Shown: positions 42,941-51,337, counted from the stretch's first letter. The stretch: DNA of 64,000 bases from JALCOL01 sp022649665 (GCA_030372335.1 JAUDCW010000007.1), one strand, 5' to 3'. The notes: a model not told the origin generated them from the letters alone. Translations and numbers: made by a program.

Positions 42941-44449
42941 TTGGAACTTTTCGAACTGCTGGACCCAACCGAGCAGCGAGGCGTCCGCATTCTTCAATCG
43001 GTCTTGCGAGAGGGCGGGAAAAGAAAAGTCAGTCAGCTGGCAGAGGAGCTGGCAGTCAACCGGGCAACGATCAAAGAAGATATTGAACTATTAAAAACGA
43101 TGGTGGATCAATTCGATAAAAAGATTTTATTTGTTTACGACGGCGAATCGCTGCAAATCGAGACGAACGGAAAACTAACCAGCTTGGAACTCTATTACGC
43201 TTATCTGCAGCAGTCGATCAATTACCAAATCCTGCTCGCGATTTATGAACACGGCCGCTTTTCCCTGAAATCGCTGGCATATCAATTGATGATCAGTACA
43301 GCGACTTTATCCCGCCGGATCAAGACGGTCAATCTTTTACTCGAAGAATTCACACTCGTGATCAAAAATGGCCAGCTGCAAGGAACAGAACTGCAGATCC
43401 GCTACTTTTATTTTATGCTGTTTTGGTTTGGACGGCCGTATCATATCAACCAAAAAAAGTTTAAAGACCCGGCGACTGGCGAATTCGTCAGGCTTATGGC
43501 GCGGCGTTTGCAGATCTCTTTGTCGTATGATGCTGAAATGAAACTTTTGATCTGGCTGAGCATCTCCAAACGGCGGATGTCGCAGTTTGACAGCGCAGAA
43601 ATGCAGTATTTTGACTTGTTTGATGCAGCTGGTTTCCGCGATGATTTGTTTGTTGAGGTGCACCGGCTGCTTGCGCATTTTTATAGCCGCTATGCGTTTG
43701 AATGGAATACTGCTGAAGCTCAACTGCTGTTTGTTTTCCTGTTGGCTCATATCGATTTGTCTGCCGAGAGTCCATACGTGCAACAGTTGCTGGCGGCGGG
43801 GCTCGCGCATGACTATCCGGCGGCCAAACTCAACCGATATGTGCGGGAGAAGATCCTTGCGAATTTTATTACGGATCGTTTAAGTGAAGGCTATCTCAAG
43901 CAATTCACGCTTGAACTCTATCAAGCGCATTGCCTTTTCTACTATTTTAATGGTGCGATCTACTTTTTGGAGCACACGGGTCTGATCCACGTCTTGGATA
44001 AACTGCCGATCACGATCGTCGAAGAGTATTGCCGTCAGCTGGTCGATGAGGTGGAAGAATACATCCAGATCCCCAGAATGAAAAAATATATTTCCTACTG
44101 GCTCCTTTTTCAGCAGTATATCAATCTGCTCTATGTCGGCTATATCGATCTGCAGTTTTATTTGAAGATCGGCTGTGATTTTCCCTTTTCAAAAAGTTTA
44201 GCAGGGACGTTTCGCGACCATATTTTTTATAATCTCGACCCTCGGATCAAAGTCAAACTCGAGAAATATATCGACGGCGAAAAATATGATCTGATCATCA
44301 GCAATATTCAAAGAGAATATCGCGGACATGGAGAAGAACAAGTGTACATCATCTTCAGTATCGAATATGAGGCGGATTTCAACCATTTAGAAACATTTCT
44401 CCGTGAATATTATCAAAAAAAATTAGTCGAGGAGGTGGTCAAAAAATGA
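42941..44449 (+). CDS. Mga-like transcriptional regulator
   Basis: A 502-residue regulator of the Mga/PRD-related class. Two N-terminal helix-turn-helix domains are visible (KVSQLAEELAVNRATIKEDIELLK and FSLKSLAYQLMISTATLSRRIKTVN, each quoted in part), followed by a long region rich in Phe, Tyr and Leu as in Mga proteins. These regulators often control surface-protein genes, so the WxL operon just upstream is a natural candidate target. The start is the TTG at 42941, five bases after AGGGG; the ATG at 42896 has no ribosome-binding site. Its stop overlaps the next gene as ATGA, so it is cotranslated with the flavoprotein. Confidence 0.82.
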   Translation: MELFELLDPTEQRGVRILQSVLREGGKRKVSQLAEELAVNRATIKEDIELLKTMVDQFDKKILFVYDGESLQIETNGKLTSLELYYAYLQQSINYQILLAIYEHGRFSLKSLAYQLMISTATLSRRIKTVNLLLEEFTLVIKNGQLQGTELQIRYFYFMLFWFGRPYHINQKKFKDPATGEFVRLMARRLQISLSYDAEMKLLIWLSISKRRMSQFDSAEMQYFDLFDAAGFRDDLFVEVHRLLAHFYSRYAFEWNTAEAQLLFVFLLAHIDLSAESPYVQQLLAAGLAHDYPAAKLNRYVREKILANFITDRLSEGYLKQFTLELYQAHCLFYYFNGAIYFLEHTGLIHVLDKLPITIVEEYCRQLVDEVEEYIQIPRMKKYISYWLLFQQYINLLYVGYIDLQFYLKIGCDFPFSKSLAGTFRDHIFYNLDPRIKVKLEKYIDGEKYDLIISNIQREYRGHGEEQVYIIFSIEYEADFNHLETFLREYYQKKLVEEVVKK

Positions 44450-45816
44450 GAGTTGTGATTATCGGCGCTTCGCACAGCGGTTTGAGCGCGGCGATCGATC
44501 TGAAACGTTTGGATCCGGAAATCGAGGTTCTGTTGATCGATCAGCAAAAAAAAGAAGATCTAGGCTATATTTCGAATGGCATCAATCTTTTTTACCAAGG
44601 CTATATCAAAAAGCTGGAGCAGGCAGTGACCCGTTTCAATGAACTGGTCAAGCGCGGGATCATTTTTTACACTGAAACGCGCGTGCTGAAAATCGAACCG
44701 CAGCAAAAGATAGTGGAATACCAGCAGCTTGGAGCGGCAGAAAGGAAGACTTTGCGTTATGATCGGCTCATTCTGGCAACCGGTTCATCGCCCCAGCAAC
44801 AAAGAACAGGTACCCAGCCCATGGCAAACGTGATCAACTATAAAAGCCGCACGGAGTCGCAAAAAACATTGGAGTTATTGCAAAAGGCCCAAAAGGTCGC
44901 GATCATCGGCGGGGGATATATCGGTGTCGAATTGGCCGATGTTTTGATCAAAAATGACAAAGAAGTCCATTTGATCGATTCGATGGATGATATTTTATTT
45001 CGGTATTTTGATCCGGAGATGGTGCAAGATGTGGAAAAAGCGATTTATGCAGCCGGAGTCCATTATCATCCGCAGGAATTTGGCGTTCAGTTTGTGACGG
45101 ACGAAGAGCGGGTCACGGCGCTGCGCTTGAAAGACGAAACGATCGCCGTTGATCTCGTGATCTCACCGAAAGCGTTGCGGCCGAATGCTGAGCTCTTTCG
45201 CGGGGTGATCGATCTTCACGAAGACAATACGGTGATCGTCGATGAGTATCTGCAAACGAGCCAGCCTGATATTTATGCGATCGGCGACATCGTACCGATC
45301 ACGATTTCCGCGAAAAATGTCCATGTGTTCATGCCGCTGGTCAGCCGGGCACTGCGGATGGGGCGCACTGCGGCACTGAATATCGCGGGGATCAAGACCA
45401 CGTTTTCACTAGCCGATTGCGTAACGCTGTCGAAAGTTTTTGGATATTTTTTAGGCAGCTGCGGAATGGTCGAAGAAGAAGCCGCTTTTCAAGGGATCGA
45501 TGTGCACACAACGGTCTGCGATCTGCCGCTGCGCAAGAACGCATTGGCGGAAAAGCCGCCTTATTTTGTTAAAGCAAAAATCAATTATGAAGCGGGGACC
45601 AGAAAAATCTTGGGGATCCAGCTGCTTAGCCGCAAGTCGCTCGTCGAAGAGCTGAATTCAGCTTGTATGGTCTTGCATAAGCCGCTGACGTTGGATGAAC
45701 TTGCCGTTGAAATGTTCTGCTTTTCCCCGAATATGACTGACCGTTACAACTTTTTAAATCAATTAGCTTTCAATGCGCTGCTTGCGGAGAAAGCGATTTG
45801 CGGTGAAAAGAAATGA
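44446..45816 (+). CDS. NADH oxidase/peroxidase-like flavoprotein lacking the redox cysteine
   Basis: A 456-residue FAD/NAD(P) enzyme of the Nox/Npr/CoA-disulfide reductase group. Visible are the FAD motif VVIIGASHSGLSAA with His10, ILATGSSP, the NAD motif VAIIGGGYIGVELAD, the second FAD motif DIYAIGDI, and the C-terminal dimer segment FSPNMTDRYNFLNQLAFNAL. Relatives have a redox cysteine in the pattern SFLSCGM; here the matching site reads YISNGI, with Asn44. The protein should therefore bind cofactors but not form the cysteine-sulfenic acid or mixed disulfide. It is cotranslated with the Mga-like regulator, so a sensor or signalling role is possible. A standard oxidase role cannot be assumed. 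Confidence 0.85.
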   Translation: MRVVIIGASHSGLSAAIDLKRLDPEIEVLLIDQQKKEDLGYISNGINLFYQGYIKKLEQAVTRFNELVKRGIIFYTETRVLKIEPQQKIVEYQQLGAAERKTLRYDRLILATGSSPQQQRTGTQPMANVINYKSRTESQKTLELLQKAQKVAIIGGGYIGVELADVLIKNDKEVHLIDSMDDILFRYFDPEMVQDVEKAIYAAGVHYHPQEFGVQFVTDEERVTALRLKDETIAVDLVISPKALRPNAELFRGVIDLHEDNTVIVDEYLQTSQPDIYAIGDIVPITISAKNVHVFMPLVSRALRMGRTAALNIAGIKTTFSLADCVTLSKVFGYFLGSCGMVEEEAAFQGIDVHTTVCDLPLRKNALAEKPPYFVKAKINYEAGTRKILGIQLLSRKSLVEELNSACMVLHKPLTLDELAVEMFCFSPNMTDRYNFLNQLAFNALLAEKAICGEKK

Positions 45817-45883
45817 TCATCTTTTCATTTCACCCTCACGAAAAGTCTGCTATGCTTGAAGAGTGAGGGAGGTAATTTGTTCG

Positions 45884-46432
45884 ATGGATGTAAAAATTTT
45901 GCTGATGACGTTCTTTATCAATTTTGCATATGTGGCGATCAATACGATTCGCTTGATGCTGACGATGAAAGGCTACCGCTTTTTAGCGCCGCTTTTATCG
46001 ATGGTCGAGATCACGATCTATGTATTGGGACTTTCGCTCGTTTTGAACCGGCTCGATCAGCCGCTGAACTTGTTTGTTTATGCACTGGGCTATGCGGTCG
46101 GGGTGAGCGCCGGGATCATGATCGAAGACAAATTAGCGCTCGGGTATGTGCTCGTTACAGTGATCTTGCCGAGCTTTACGGATAAAGAAGAAAGTCTGCC
46201 GGAATTTTTTCGCAAAAAAGGCTACGGCGTGACCGAGACGTTCGGGATGGGACGCACCGGTGAACGCTTGATTTTGCAGATCCTTTCACCGCGAAAAAAT
46301 GAGATCGAGCTTTATCGGCTGATCAAAGAAGCCGAAGAACACGCCTTCGTGATCACTTATGAACCGAAATATATTTCAGGCGGCTTTTGGACGAAACGCG
46401 TCAATCGCTGGCAAAAAAGAATCGATCAGTGA
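45884..46432 (+). CDS. YebE/UPF0316 (DUF2179) membrane protein
   Basis: A 182-residue protein. The N-terminal half has three membrane helices with the family pattern FFINFAYVAINTIRLMLTMKG (in part), MVEITIYVLGLSLVL and YALGYAVGVSAGIMIEDKLALG (in part), as in Bacillus YebE. The C-terminal half is a soluble DUF2179 domain (FFRKKGYGVTETFGMGRTGERL, in part). It shares that domain with the YitT-like protein at 4814. Its role is unknown. The ATG at 45884 follows GGGAGG; an in-frame GTG at 45863 lies before the ribosome-binding site. Confidence 0.88.
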   Translation: MDVKILLMTFFINFAYVAINTIRLMLTMKGYRFLAPLLSMVEITIYVLGLSLVLNRLDQPLNLFVYALGYAVGVSAGIMIEDKLALGYVLVTVILPSFTDKEESLPEFFRKKGYGVTETFGMGRTGERLILQILSPRKNEIELYRLIKEAEEHAFVITYEPKYISGGFWTKRVNRWQKRIDQ

Positions 46433-46459
46433 AACTTCCTGTTCTTTCGGTATTTATGG

Positions 46460-46488
46460 TTGACATTTTCTGTGCAGCTCTATACAAT
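46460..46488 (+). promoter_or_regulatory. Promoter of the DAHP synthase gene
   Basis: TTGACA (46460-46465) and TACAAT (46483-46488) with a 17-base spacer. The transcript would have a leader of about 120 bases that contains a strong stem (AAGATGAGA with TCTCATCTT, about 46552-46590) not followed by a proper T run. Confidence 0.85.
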
Positions 46489-46613
46489 AATGACAATATA
46501 ATTAAAAATTGATGAAAACAAATCCAATGAAATTCGGATATCACCAATATCAAGATGAGAGTGGCAGATTTTCCCGTTCTCATCTTCATTGTTTTCTATT
46601 AGGAGGAAATTGA

Positions 46614-47642
46614 ATGAGCTTTAAAGCACTGAGTCAACCAATCGATTTCGATGAAGTGAACGCCCTCTCGCAACTATCCGGGAGCGTCGCTGAACATAAA
46701 GCAAGGCGCGATGAAGAATTGAAACAGATCATCGAAGGCAAAGATCAGCGGATCCTGCTCTTGATCGGACCTTGCTCAGCCCATGATGAGGACGCGGTGT
46801 TGGAATATGCGACACGGCTGGCAAAATTGCAGGAGAAAGTCAAAGACAAGATTTTCATGGTGCCGCGTGTATATACGAATAAACCGCGGACGAACGGCGA
46901 CGGCTATAAAGGTCTTTTGCACCAGCCGAACCCTGAAGGCAAAGTCAACTTGATCCAAGGGATCGGGGCGGTCCGCCAGTTGCATAACCGCGTGATCACG
47001 GAAACTGGACTGACGACCGCAGATGAAATGCTTTATCCGGAAAACTTGGAATTCATCGATGACCTCGTCAGCTATATCGCGATCGGCGCGCGTTCGGTGG
47101 AAGACCAGCAGCACCGTTTCGTCGCGAGCGGGATCGATCAGCCGACCGGCATGAAGAACCCGACGAGCGGCAATCTGCGCGTCTTGTTCAACTCGCTCCA
47201 TGCAGCGCAGCATCAGCAGGAATTCATCCACAACGGGATCGAAGTCGAGTCCAGTTCAAATCCGCTGGCACACGTCGTTTTGCGCGGCGGCTTGAATGAA
47301 TACGGCGAAAACATCCCCAATTATCATTATGAGGATTTGATGAAAGTCATCGGCTTCTATCAGAAAGAAAAATACAAAAATCCGTTTATTGTGATCGATA
47401 CCAACCACGACAATTCCGGCAAACAATACAAAGAACAGATCCGGATCGTCAAAGAAACACTTGAAAACCGCAATTGGAACAGCGACATCAAGCAACTGGT
47501 GCGCGGCTTCATGATCGAAAGCTATCTGGTCGACGGCCGGCAGGATGCTGACGGGAAAGTCTTCGGTCAATCGATCACTGACCCATGTCTCGGCTGGGAA
47601 GCCTCTGAGCGCTTAGTGGATTTCATTGCTGAACATGCTTAA
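46614..47642 (+). CDS. aroF: 3-deoxy-7-phosphoheptulonate (DAHP) synthase, class I
   Basis: First step of aromatic amino acid synthesis, from phosphoenolpyruvate and erythrose 4-phosphate. The 342-residue protein has the class I-alpha pattern of the E. coli AroF/G/H enzymes: LLLIGPCSAHDEDAVLEYA, VPRVYTNKPRTNGDGYKGLL (in part), GARSVEDQQHR, GMKNPTSGN, VLRGG, DTNHDNSGKQ and FMIESYLVDGRQ. The Shine-Dalgarno sequence is AGGAGG. It is a solitary gene with its own consensus promoter and terminator. Feedback control by an aromatic amino acid is usual for this class; which one is not evident. Symbol chosen by family. Confidence 0.94.
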   Translation: MSFKALSQPIDFDEVNALSQLSGSVAEHKARRDEELKQIIEGKDQRILLLIGPCSAHDEDAVLEYATRLAKLQEKVKDKIFMVPRVYTNKPRTNGDGYKGLLHQPNPEGKVNLIQGIGAVRQLHNRVITETGLTTADEMLYPENLEFIDDLVSYIAIGARSVEDQQHRFVASGIDQPTGMKNPTSGNLRVLFNSLHAAQHQQEFIHNGIEVESSSNPLAHVVLRGGLNEYGENIPNYHYEDLMKVIGFYQKEKYKNPFIVIDTNHDNSGKQYKEQIRIVKETLENRNWNSDIKQLVRGFMIESYLVDGRQDADGKVFGQSITDPCLGWEASERLVDFIAEHA

Positions 47643-47654
47643 TGATTTTAAACG

Positions 47655-47688
47655 ATCGAGTTTCTTTTTGGAGAAACTCGATTTTTTT
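47655..47688 (+). terminator. Terminator after the DAHP synthase gene
   Basis: ATCGAGTTTCT and GAGAAACTCGAT pair around a T-rich loop, followed by a T run. Confidence 0.85.
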
Positions 47689-47741
47689 GTTTTCAAATAT
47701 TGCGCGTTCAGTGTACACTTAAGAAAAAGGGGGCGCACGTT

Positions 47742-48209
47742 ATGGAGGAATTTTACAAAAAAATCTTGATACCGGTCGACGGCTCGATTTTAGCGGACTT
47801 AGCCTACCAAAAAGCGAAACGCTACGCTAAATCAACAAACGCAGAACTCGTCATTTTATCGATCGTCGACACGACTGTTTTCTCTTTTCAGGGGATCGAC
47901 TATGCTCCAGAAGTCAGCCGGATGGTCGATGAGGCCGAACAATTCGTTGCCGATTATGCCAAAGATGCGGAGAAAGAGCATCTCCGCTACAAAACATTGA
48001 CGAAAGTCGGAACACCGAAAGGGACGATCCTGGATCTTGTCAAAGACCCGAATCAAAAATTCGACGCGATCTTTATGGGAGCCAGCGGAACGAACTCGTT
48101 GACGCGGCTGATCATTGGTTCGACGACTGAATTTGTCGTTCGTTTTGCGCCGGTCGATGTGCTGGTCGTGCGGACACATATGGATAACCATACCCGTCCG
48201 ACCCATTAG
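47742..48209 (+). CDS. Universal stress protein (UspA family)
   Basis: A 155-residue cytoplasmic protein with the UspA fold: KKILIPVDGSILADLAYQKA at the start and the ATP-binding loop GASGTNSLTRLIIGSTTEFVVR (in part; family pattern G-x2-G-x9-GS) near residue 130, ending PVDVLVVRT. Such proteins bind ATP and help survival under stress, but targets are rarely known. The ATG at 47742 follows AAGGGGG; the 14-codon extension upstream has no ribosome-binding site. The MazG-like gene begins 10 bases downstream, so the two are probably cotranscribed. Confidence 0.9.
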   Translation: MEEFYKKILIPVDGSILADLAYQKAKRYAKSTNAELVILSIVDTTVFSFQGIDYAPEVSRMVDEAEQFVADYAKDAEKEHLRYKTLTKVGTPKGTILDLVKDPNQKFDAIFMGASGTNSLTRLIIGSTTEFVVRFAPVDVLVVRTHMDNHTRPTH

Positions 48210-48219
48210 AAGGGATTTT

Positions 48220-48513
48220 ATGCCAGATAAACTTACTGAAGAAATCAATGATTTTCGCCAAAAGCGTCATTGGCGCGGCACAGAAGAATCGAAAGATTTA
48301 GCGATCTCAATCAGTCTGGAAGCCGCCGAACTCTTGGAATTATTCCAGTGGCGAACGTCGCAAACCGCAGAAAAGCAGACGGAACGGCTCAAAGAAGAGC
48401 TGGCCGATGTCCTTATTTATTCCTATGCGCTGGCCGACGAGCTGGGTTTCAGCGTGCAAGAGATCATTGAAGAAAAATTGGTCAAAAATGCCAAAAAATA
48501 TCCGGAGTCTTAA
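48220..48513 (+). CDS. MazG-like nucleotide pyrophosphohydrolase
   Basis: A 97-residue all-alpha NTP pyrophosphatase of the MazG/dCTPase type. The metal-binding pattern is present: SISLEAAELLELFQW (E-x2-E) and LKEELADVLIYSYALAD (E-x2-D), with RGTEESKDLA ahead of it. This size fits small housecleaning enzymes that hydrolyse unwanted or modified nucleotides. The ATG at 48220 follows AGAAGGGA; the frame reaching back to 48115 lies within the UspA gene. A bidirectional terminator follows. Confidence 0.88.
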   Translation: MPDKLTEEINDFRQKRHWRGTEESKDLAISISLEAAELLELFQWRTSQTAEKQTERLKEELADVLIYSYALADELGFSVQEIIEEKLVKNAKKYPES

Positions 48514-48559
48514 AAAAGCTTCAAGAGCAAATCGTGCGATTTGCTCCTGAAGCTTTTTT
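48512..48559. terminator. Bidirectional terminator
   Basis: AAAAAAGCTTCA, GAGCAAATCG, CGATTTGCTC and TGAAGCTTTTTT form a long, nearly perfect stem with one A/C mismatch. It serves the MazG-like gene and the converging TIM-barrel gene. Confidence 0.93.
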
Positions 48560-48565
48560 GTTTTT

Positions 48566-49273
48566 TTATTCTTCTTGATCTTTTTGTGTTTCAGCATCCA
48601 TTTGCCGGTAATGCTCCATTTTTTTATGGAAGAGCTTTTCGCTCGCTCCGTAAGCGGTAAAGGTGATCGCGTTCGCGCCGGATTCGATCGTCCGCATGAT
48701 GCTGGTCTCGGTGCGCCCGCCGCTGGCCATGATCGGAAATTGCGGAAATTGTTCGCGAACTTTGCGGACAAGTTCAGGTGTCTCGGCGCCGCCGCTGATA
48801 TTGAACATATCGACACCGGCTTCGATGCGATCTTTAAGGTCGTCGCGGTAATCAACGACCGTGTAAATGATCGGCAGATCGACAGATTCTTCGACGGCGC
48901 GGATCGTCTCCAAAGTAACCGGAGAGTTCAAGACGACACCGAATGCGCCGTTTTCTTCAGCAAAGGCCCCGACTTTCACCGATTTGTTCCCGGACGTCAA
49001 GCCGCCGCCGATCCCGGCAAAAACCGGAACGCTCGCGACTTGCTTGATCGCGTTCAAGATCGCGGTGTTCGGGGTCCACGGGTGGACGACTAAGACGGCA
49101 TCCGCATCATTATTCGCGATGATCGCCACATCAGTCGTATATAAGATGCTTTTGATCCGTTTGCCGAAAATCCGGATGCCGCTCGCTTCACGGATCACGT
49201 GCGGCACTTTGATAATGCCGGAATCCTGCCGGAGCGGAGTAAACAGCTCGGGTACATATTTTTCTCTTTTCAT
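48566..49273 (-). CDS. TIM-barrel phosphate-binding-like protein, unknown substrate
   Basis: A 235-residue (beta/alpha)8 protein. The repeated strand-loop patterns ADAVLVVHPW, PVFAGIGGGLTSG, FGVVLNSPVT, DMFNISGGAE, PIMASGGRTE and AITFTAYG resemble ThiG, HisF and related phosphate-binding barrels, with the ASGGR loop in the usual phosphate position. I do not recognise the exact family, which I think is common and unnamed in lactic acid bacteria, so no reaction is offered. The ATG at 49273 follows AGAGG by eight bases; a GTG three codons upstream overlaps that site. It is monocistronic. Confidence 0.65.
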   Translation of the reverse strand: MKREKYVPELFTPLRQDSGIIKVPHVIREASGIRIFGKRIKSILYTTDVAIIANNDADAVLVVHPWTPNTAILNAIKQVASVPVFAGIGGGLTSGNKSVKVGAFAEENGAFGVVLNSPVTLETIRAVEESVDLPIIYTVVDYRDDLKDRIEAGVDMFNISGGAETPELVRKVREQFPQFPIMASGGRTETSIMRTIESGANAITFTAYGASEKLFHKKMEHYRQMDAETQKDQEE

Positions 49274-49539
49274 TATTTTCACCTCTCAAAATTACCTTTT
49301 CTCTATTATAAACGCATTTCACGCAAAACAATACTGAAAACTATTGAAAATGATAGGAGGAAGAGAGCATCCATCGCTGCTGAAAAATGAGAATTATGTG
49401 AAAAAATTTGGTAACAGCTGAAAAGATTAAAAAATCGCTTATTTTTTAACCTTGCGGGACTGCTTCTTAATAAACAGAACGAAATCAGGACAGATTCGAT
49501 GAAGATCCCGAACGAAAAATGAGGAAATTCTAGCAATTA

Positions 49540-49568
49540 TTGCTTTTTGGGTTAAAGAAGCTTAGAAT
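49540..49568 (+). promoter_or_regulatory. Promoter of the peptide transporter gene
   Basis: TTGCTT (49540-49545) and TAGAAT (49563-49568) with a 17-base spacer. Confidence 0.65.
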
Positions 49569-49577
49569 TACACTCGC

Positions 49578-49598
49578 AAGAACTTTCTGAAAGTTCTT
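49578..49598. promoter_or_regulatory. Perfect palindrome at the dtpT transcription start (candidate operator)
   Basis: AAGAACTTTC and GAAAGTTCTT are exact inverted repeats separated by one T. The site starts ten bases after the -10 box, so it covers the expected start of transcription. The one-base centre makes a protein-binding operator more likely than an RNA hairpin, and no T run follows. Confidence 0.6.
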
Positions 49599-49623
49599 AA
49601 TTTAGATAGGGAGTTTTTTACTT

Positions 49624-51090
49624 ATGGAGCAAAAAACGGAAAAGAAATTTTTGGGACAGCCTGCGGGGCTATCCACACTGTTCTTCACAGAGATGTGGGA
49701 ACGCTTCAGTTACTATGGTATGCGCGCGATCTTGGTATACTACATGTTCGACACTTTGGCAAATGGTGGTTTGGGTCTGCCGCGAACGACTTCTGTAGCA
49801 ATTATGTCGATTTATGGTTCGCTGGTTTATATGTCCAATATCGTGGGCGGCTGGCTGTCTGATCGGGTTCTTGGCGCACGGCGATCGGTCTTTATCGGCG
49901 GGATCGCGATCATGTTCGGACATATCGCTTTGGCAACGCCATTTGGTATTCCGGCACTGTTCCTTTCGATGATGCTGATCGTGGCCGGGACTGGGATGTT
50001 GAAAGCGAACGTTTCCGGAATGGTCGGACACTTGTATGCACCGGAAGATGTGCGCCGCGACACTGGGTTCTCGATTTTTTATATGGGGATCAATATCGGG
50101 AGCTTGCTTGCACCGATCATCGTCGGGACACTTGGGCAAAAATACAACTATCACTTGGGATTCTCATTGGCTGCTGTCGGGATGTTCTTTGGACTATTGC
50201 AATATTATTTCCACGGCAAAAAAACCCTCGGCAAAATGGGAATGAACGTGACGAACCCGCTCGTCGGCGAAGAACGCAAACACTTTTTGAAGATTTTTGC
50301 GATCGTCGTCGTGGTTTTGATCGTCTTCTTCGGCGGCGCTTCTGCGCTTGGCATGATGAATGTGGATTTCTTCATCAACTTTGTCAGTGTTTTGGGGATC
50401 GGCTTGCCGATCTTCTACTTCTGGAAGATGCTGACGGCGAAAAACGTCACGCCGGAAGAACACCGCAATGTGCTCGCGTATATCCCGCTCTTCCTTTCGG
50501 CGATCGTTTTCTGGTCGCTTGAAGAACAAGGCTCTTCGATTCTGGCGCTGTTCGCCAGTGAACGGACGCAAGCAACGATCCTAGGCTTCAATGTACCGGC
50601 CAGCTGGTACCAAATGCTGAATCCGCTGTTCGTTGTGCTTTTGACACCGGTTTTTGTCACGCTTTGGAACCGTTTGGGCAAACGTCAGCCGAATACCGAA
50701 GTTAAATTTGCGATCGGTCTAGTTTTGACTGGCTTCTCCTTTATTCTCTTGATGTTCCCGAGCCTGCTCTTTGGCACAGATCAACGGGTCAGCCCGCTTT
50801 GGCTGATCTTCAGCTTCTTGATCGTGATCGCCGGCGAAATGTGTGTTTCGCCCGTCGGCTTATCGGTTACGACAAAACTTGCGCCGAAAGCTTTTGAAGG
50901 ACAAACGATGGCGATCTGGTTTATGGCGGATGCCTCTTCACAAGCGATCAATGCGCAGATCGCGCGTTTCTATCAGCCGAATACTGAGGGCTTGTACTTC
51001 GGGATCGTCGGTGCGGTCGCAGTCTTGGTCGGTTTGATCTTATTCAGCCAGCGCAACCGGATCCGCAAATTGATCGGCAACGTGCATTAA
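49624..51090 (+). CDS. dtpT: Proton-dependent di-/tripeptide transporter (POT family)
   Basis: A 488-residue transporter with about twelve to fourteen membrane helices. The family signatures are present: FFTEMWERFSYYGMRAILVYYM (in part; holding the E-x-x-E-R motif), GGWLSDRVLGARRSVFIGG, FSIFYMGINIGSLLAPI (PTR2 signature) and FWSLEEQGSSILALFA. It imports small peptides with protons and is the usual DtpT of lactic acid bacteria. The ATG at 49624 follows GGGAG. It has its own promoter and a candidate operator. No clear terminator was seen before the small gene at 51180, which has a separate promoter. Confidence 0.94.
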   Translation: MEQKTEKKFLGQPAGLSTLFFTEMWERFSYYGMRAILVYYMFDTLANGGLGLPRTTSVAIMSIYGSLVYMSNIVGGWLSDRVLGARRSVFIGGIAIMFGHIALATPFGIPALFLSMMLIVAGTGMLKANVSGMVGHLYAPEDVRRDTGFSIFYMGINIGSLLAPIIVGTLGQKYNYHLGFSLAAVGMFFGLLQYYFHGKKTLGKMGMNVTNPLVGEERKHFLKIFAIVVVVLIVFFGGASALGMMNVDFFINFVSVLGIGLPIFYFWKMLTAKNVTPEEHRNVLAYIPLFLSAIVFWSLEEQGSSILALFASERTQATILGFNVPASWYQMLNPLFVVLLTPVFVTLWNRLGKRQPNTEVKFAIGLVLTGFSFILLMFPSLLFGTDQRVSPLWLIFSFLIVIAGEMCVSPVGLSVTTKLAPKAFEGQTMAIWFMADASSQAINAQIARFYQPNTEGLYFGIVGAVAVLVGLILFSQRNRIRKLIGNVH

Positions 51091-51121
51091 AATTTCTTTC
51101 AAACTTTCAATTTCAGGGGTC

Positions 51122-51150
51122 TTGCTTTTCACAAAAAAGATGTGTATAGT
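51122..51150 (+). promoter_or_regulatory. Promoter of a small hydrophobic-peptide gene
   Basis: TTGCTT (51122-51127) and TATAGT (51145-51150) with a 17-base spacer, 30 bases ahead of the TTG start at 51180. Confidence 0.6.
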
Positions 51151-51179
51151 AGACCCTGTTTTGAAAGGAATGAAAGATC

Positions 51180-51320
51180 TTGGAAAAATTACAACAAAAA
51201 GGTTCAGGCATTTTGGGTATCTTGGCTGTCCCTTGCATGTTGACGGGATTGGCCGTTCCCGCTTTGATGATCGTCGGCAGCCTGCTCTTTTTAGGCTGTT
51301 TGTATTTGCTGAAAATCTAA
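51180..51320 (+). CDS. Small hydrophobic membrane peptide (46 residues)
   Basis: A short frame beginning with TTG, ten bases after AAAGGA, encodes a 46-residue peptide: a polar start (residues 2-8, EKLQQKG), then one or two hydrophobic helices rich in Leu, Gly and Val with Cys at about positions 19 and 40, ending LLKI. It has its own promoter and ribosome-binding site and is followed by a hairpin. No family is recognised. The overlapping longer frame at 51122-51325 starts inside the promoter and is not credible. Confidence 0.55.
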   Translation: MEKLQQKGSGILGILAVPCMLTGLAVPALMIVGSLLFLGCLYLLKI

Positions 51321-51337
51321 AATAAGAATAGAAGACC

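Larger units (their letters stand above)
49274..49623. other. Divergent intergenic region (TIM-barrel gene and dtpT)
   Basis: No gene is convincing. On the minus strand a TATAAT-like box lies near 49305 ahead of the TIM-barrel gene. On the plus strand a promoter lies at 49540-49568, and a perfect palindrome at 49578-49598. The rest is AT-rich with nothing recognised. Confidence 0.5.

Noticed and set aside
51122..51325. 67-codon plus-strand frame overlapping the small hydrophobic peptide gene
   Set aside because: It begins inside the likely promoter, lacks a ribosome-binding site and has an Arg-rich, unstructured sequence typical of a shadow frame.
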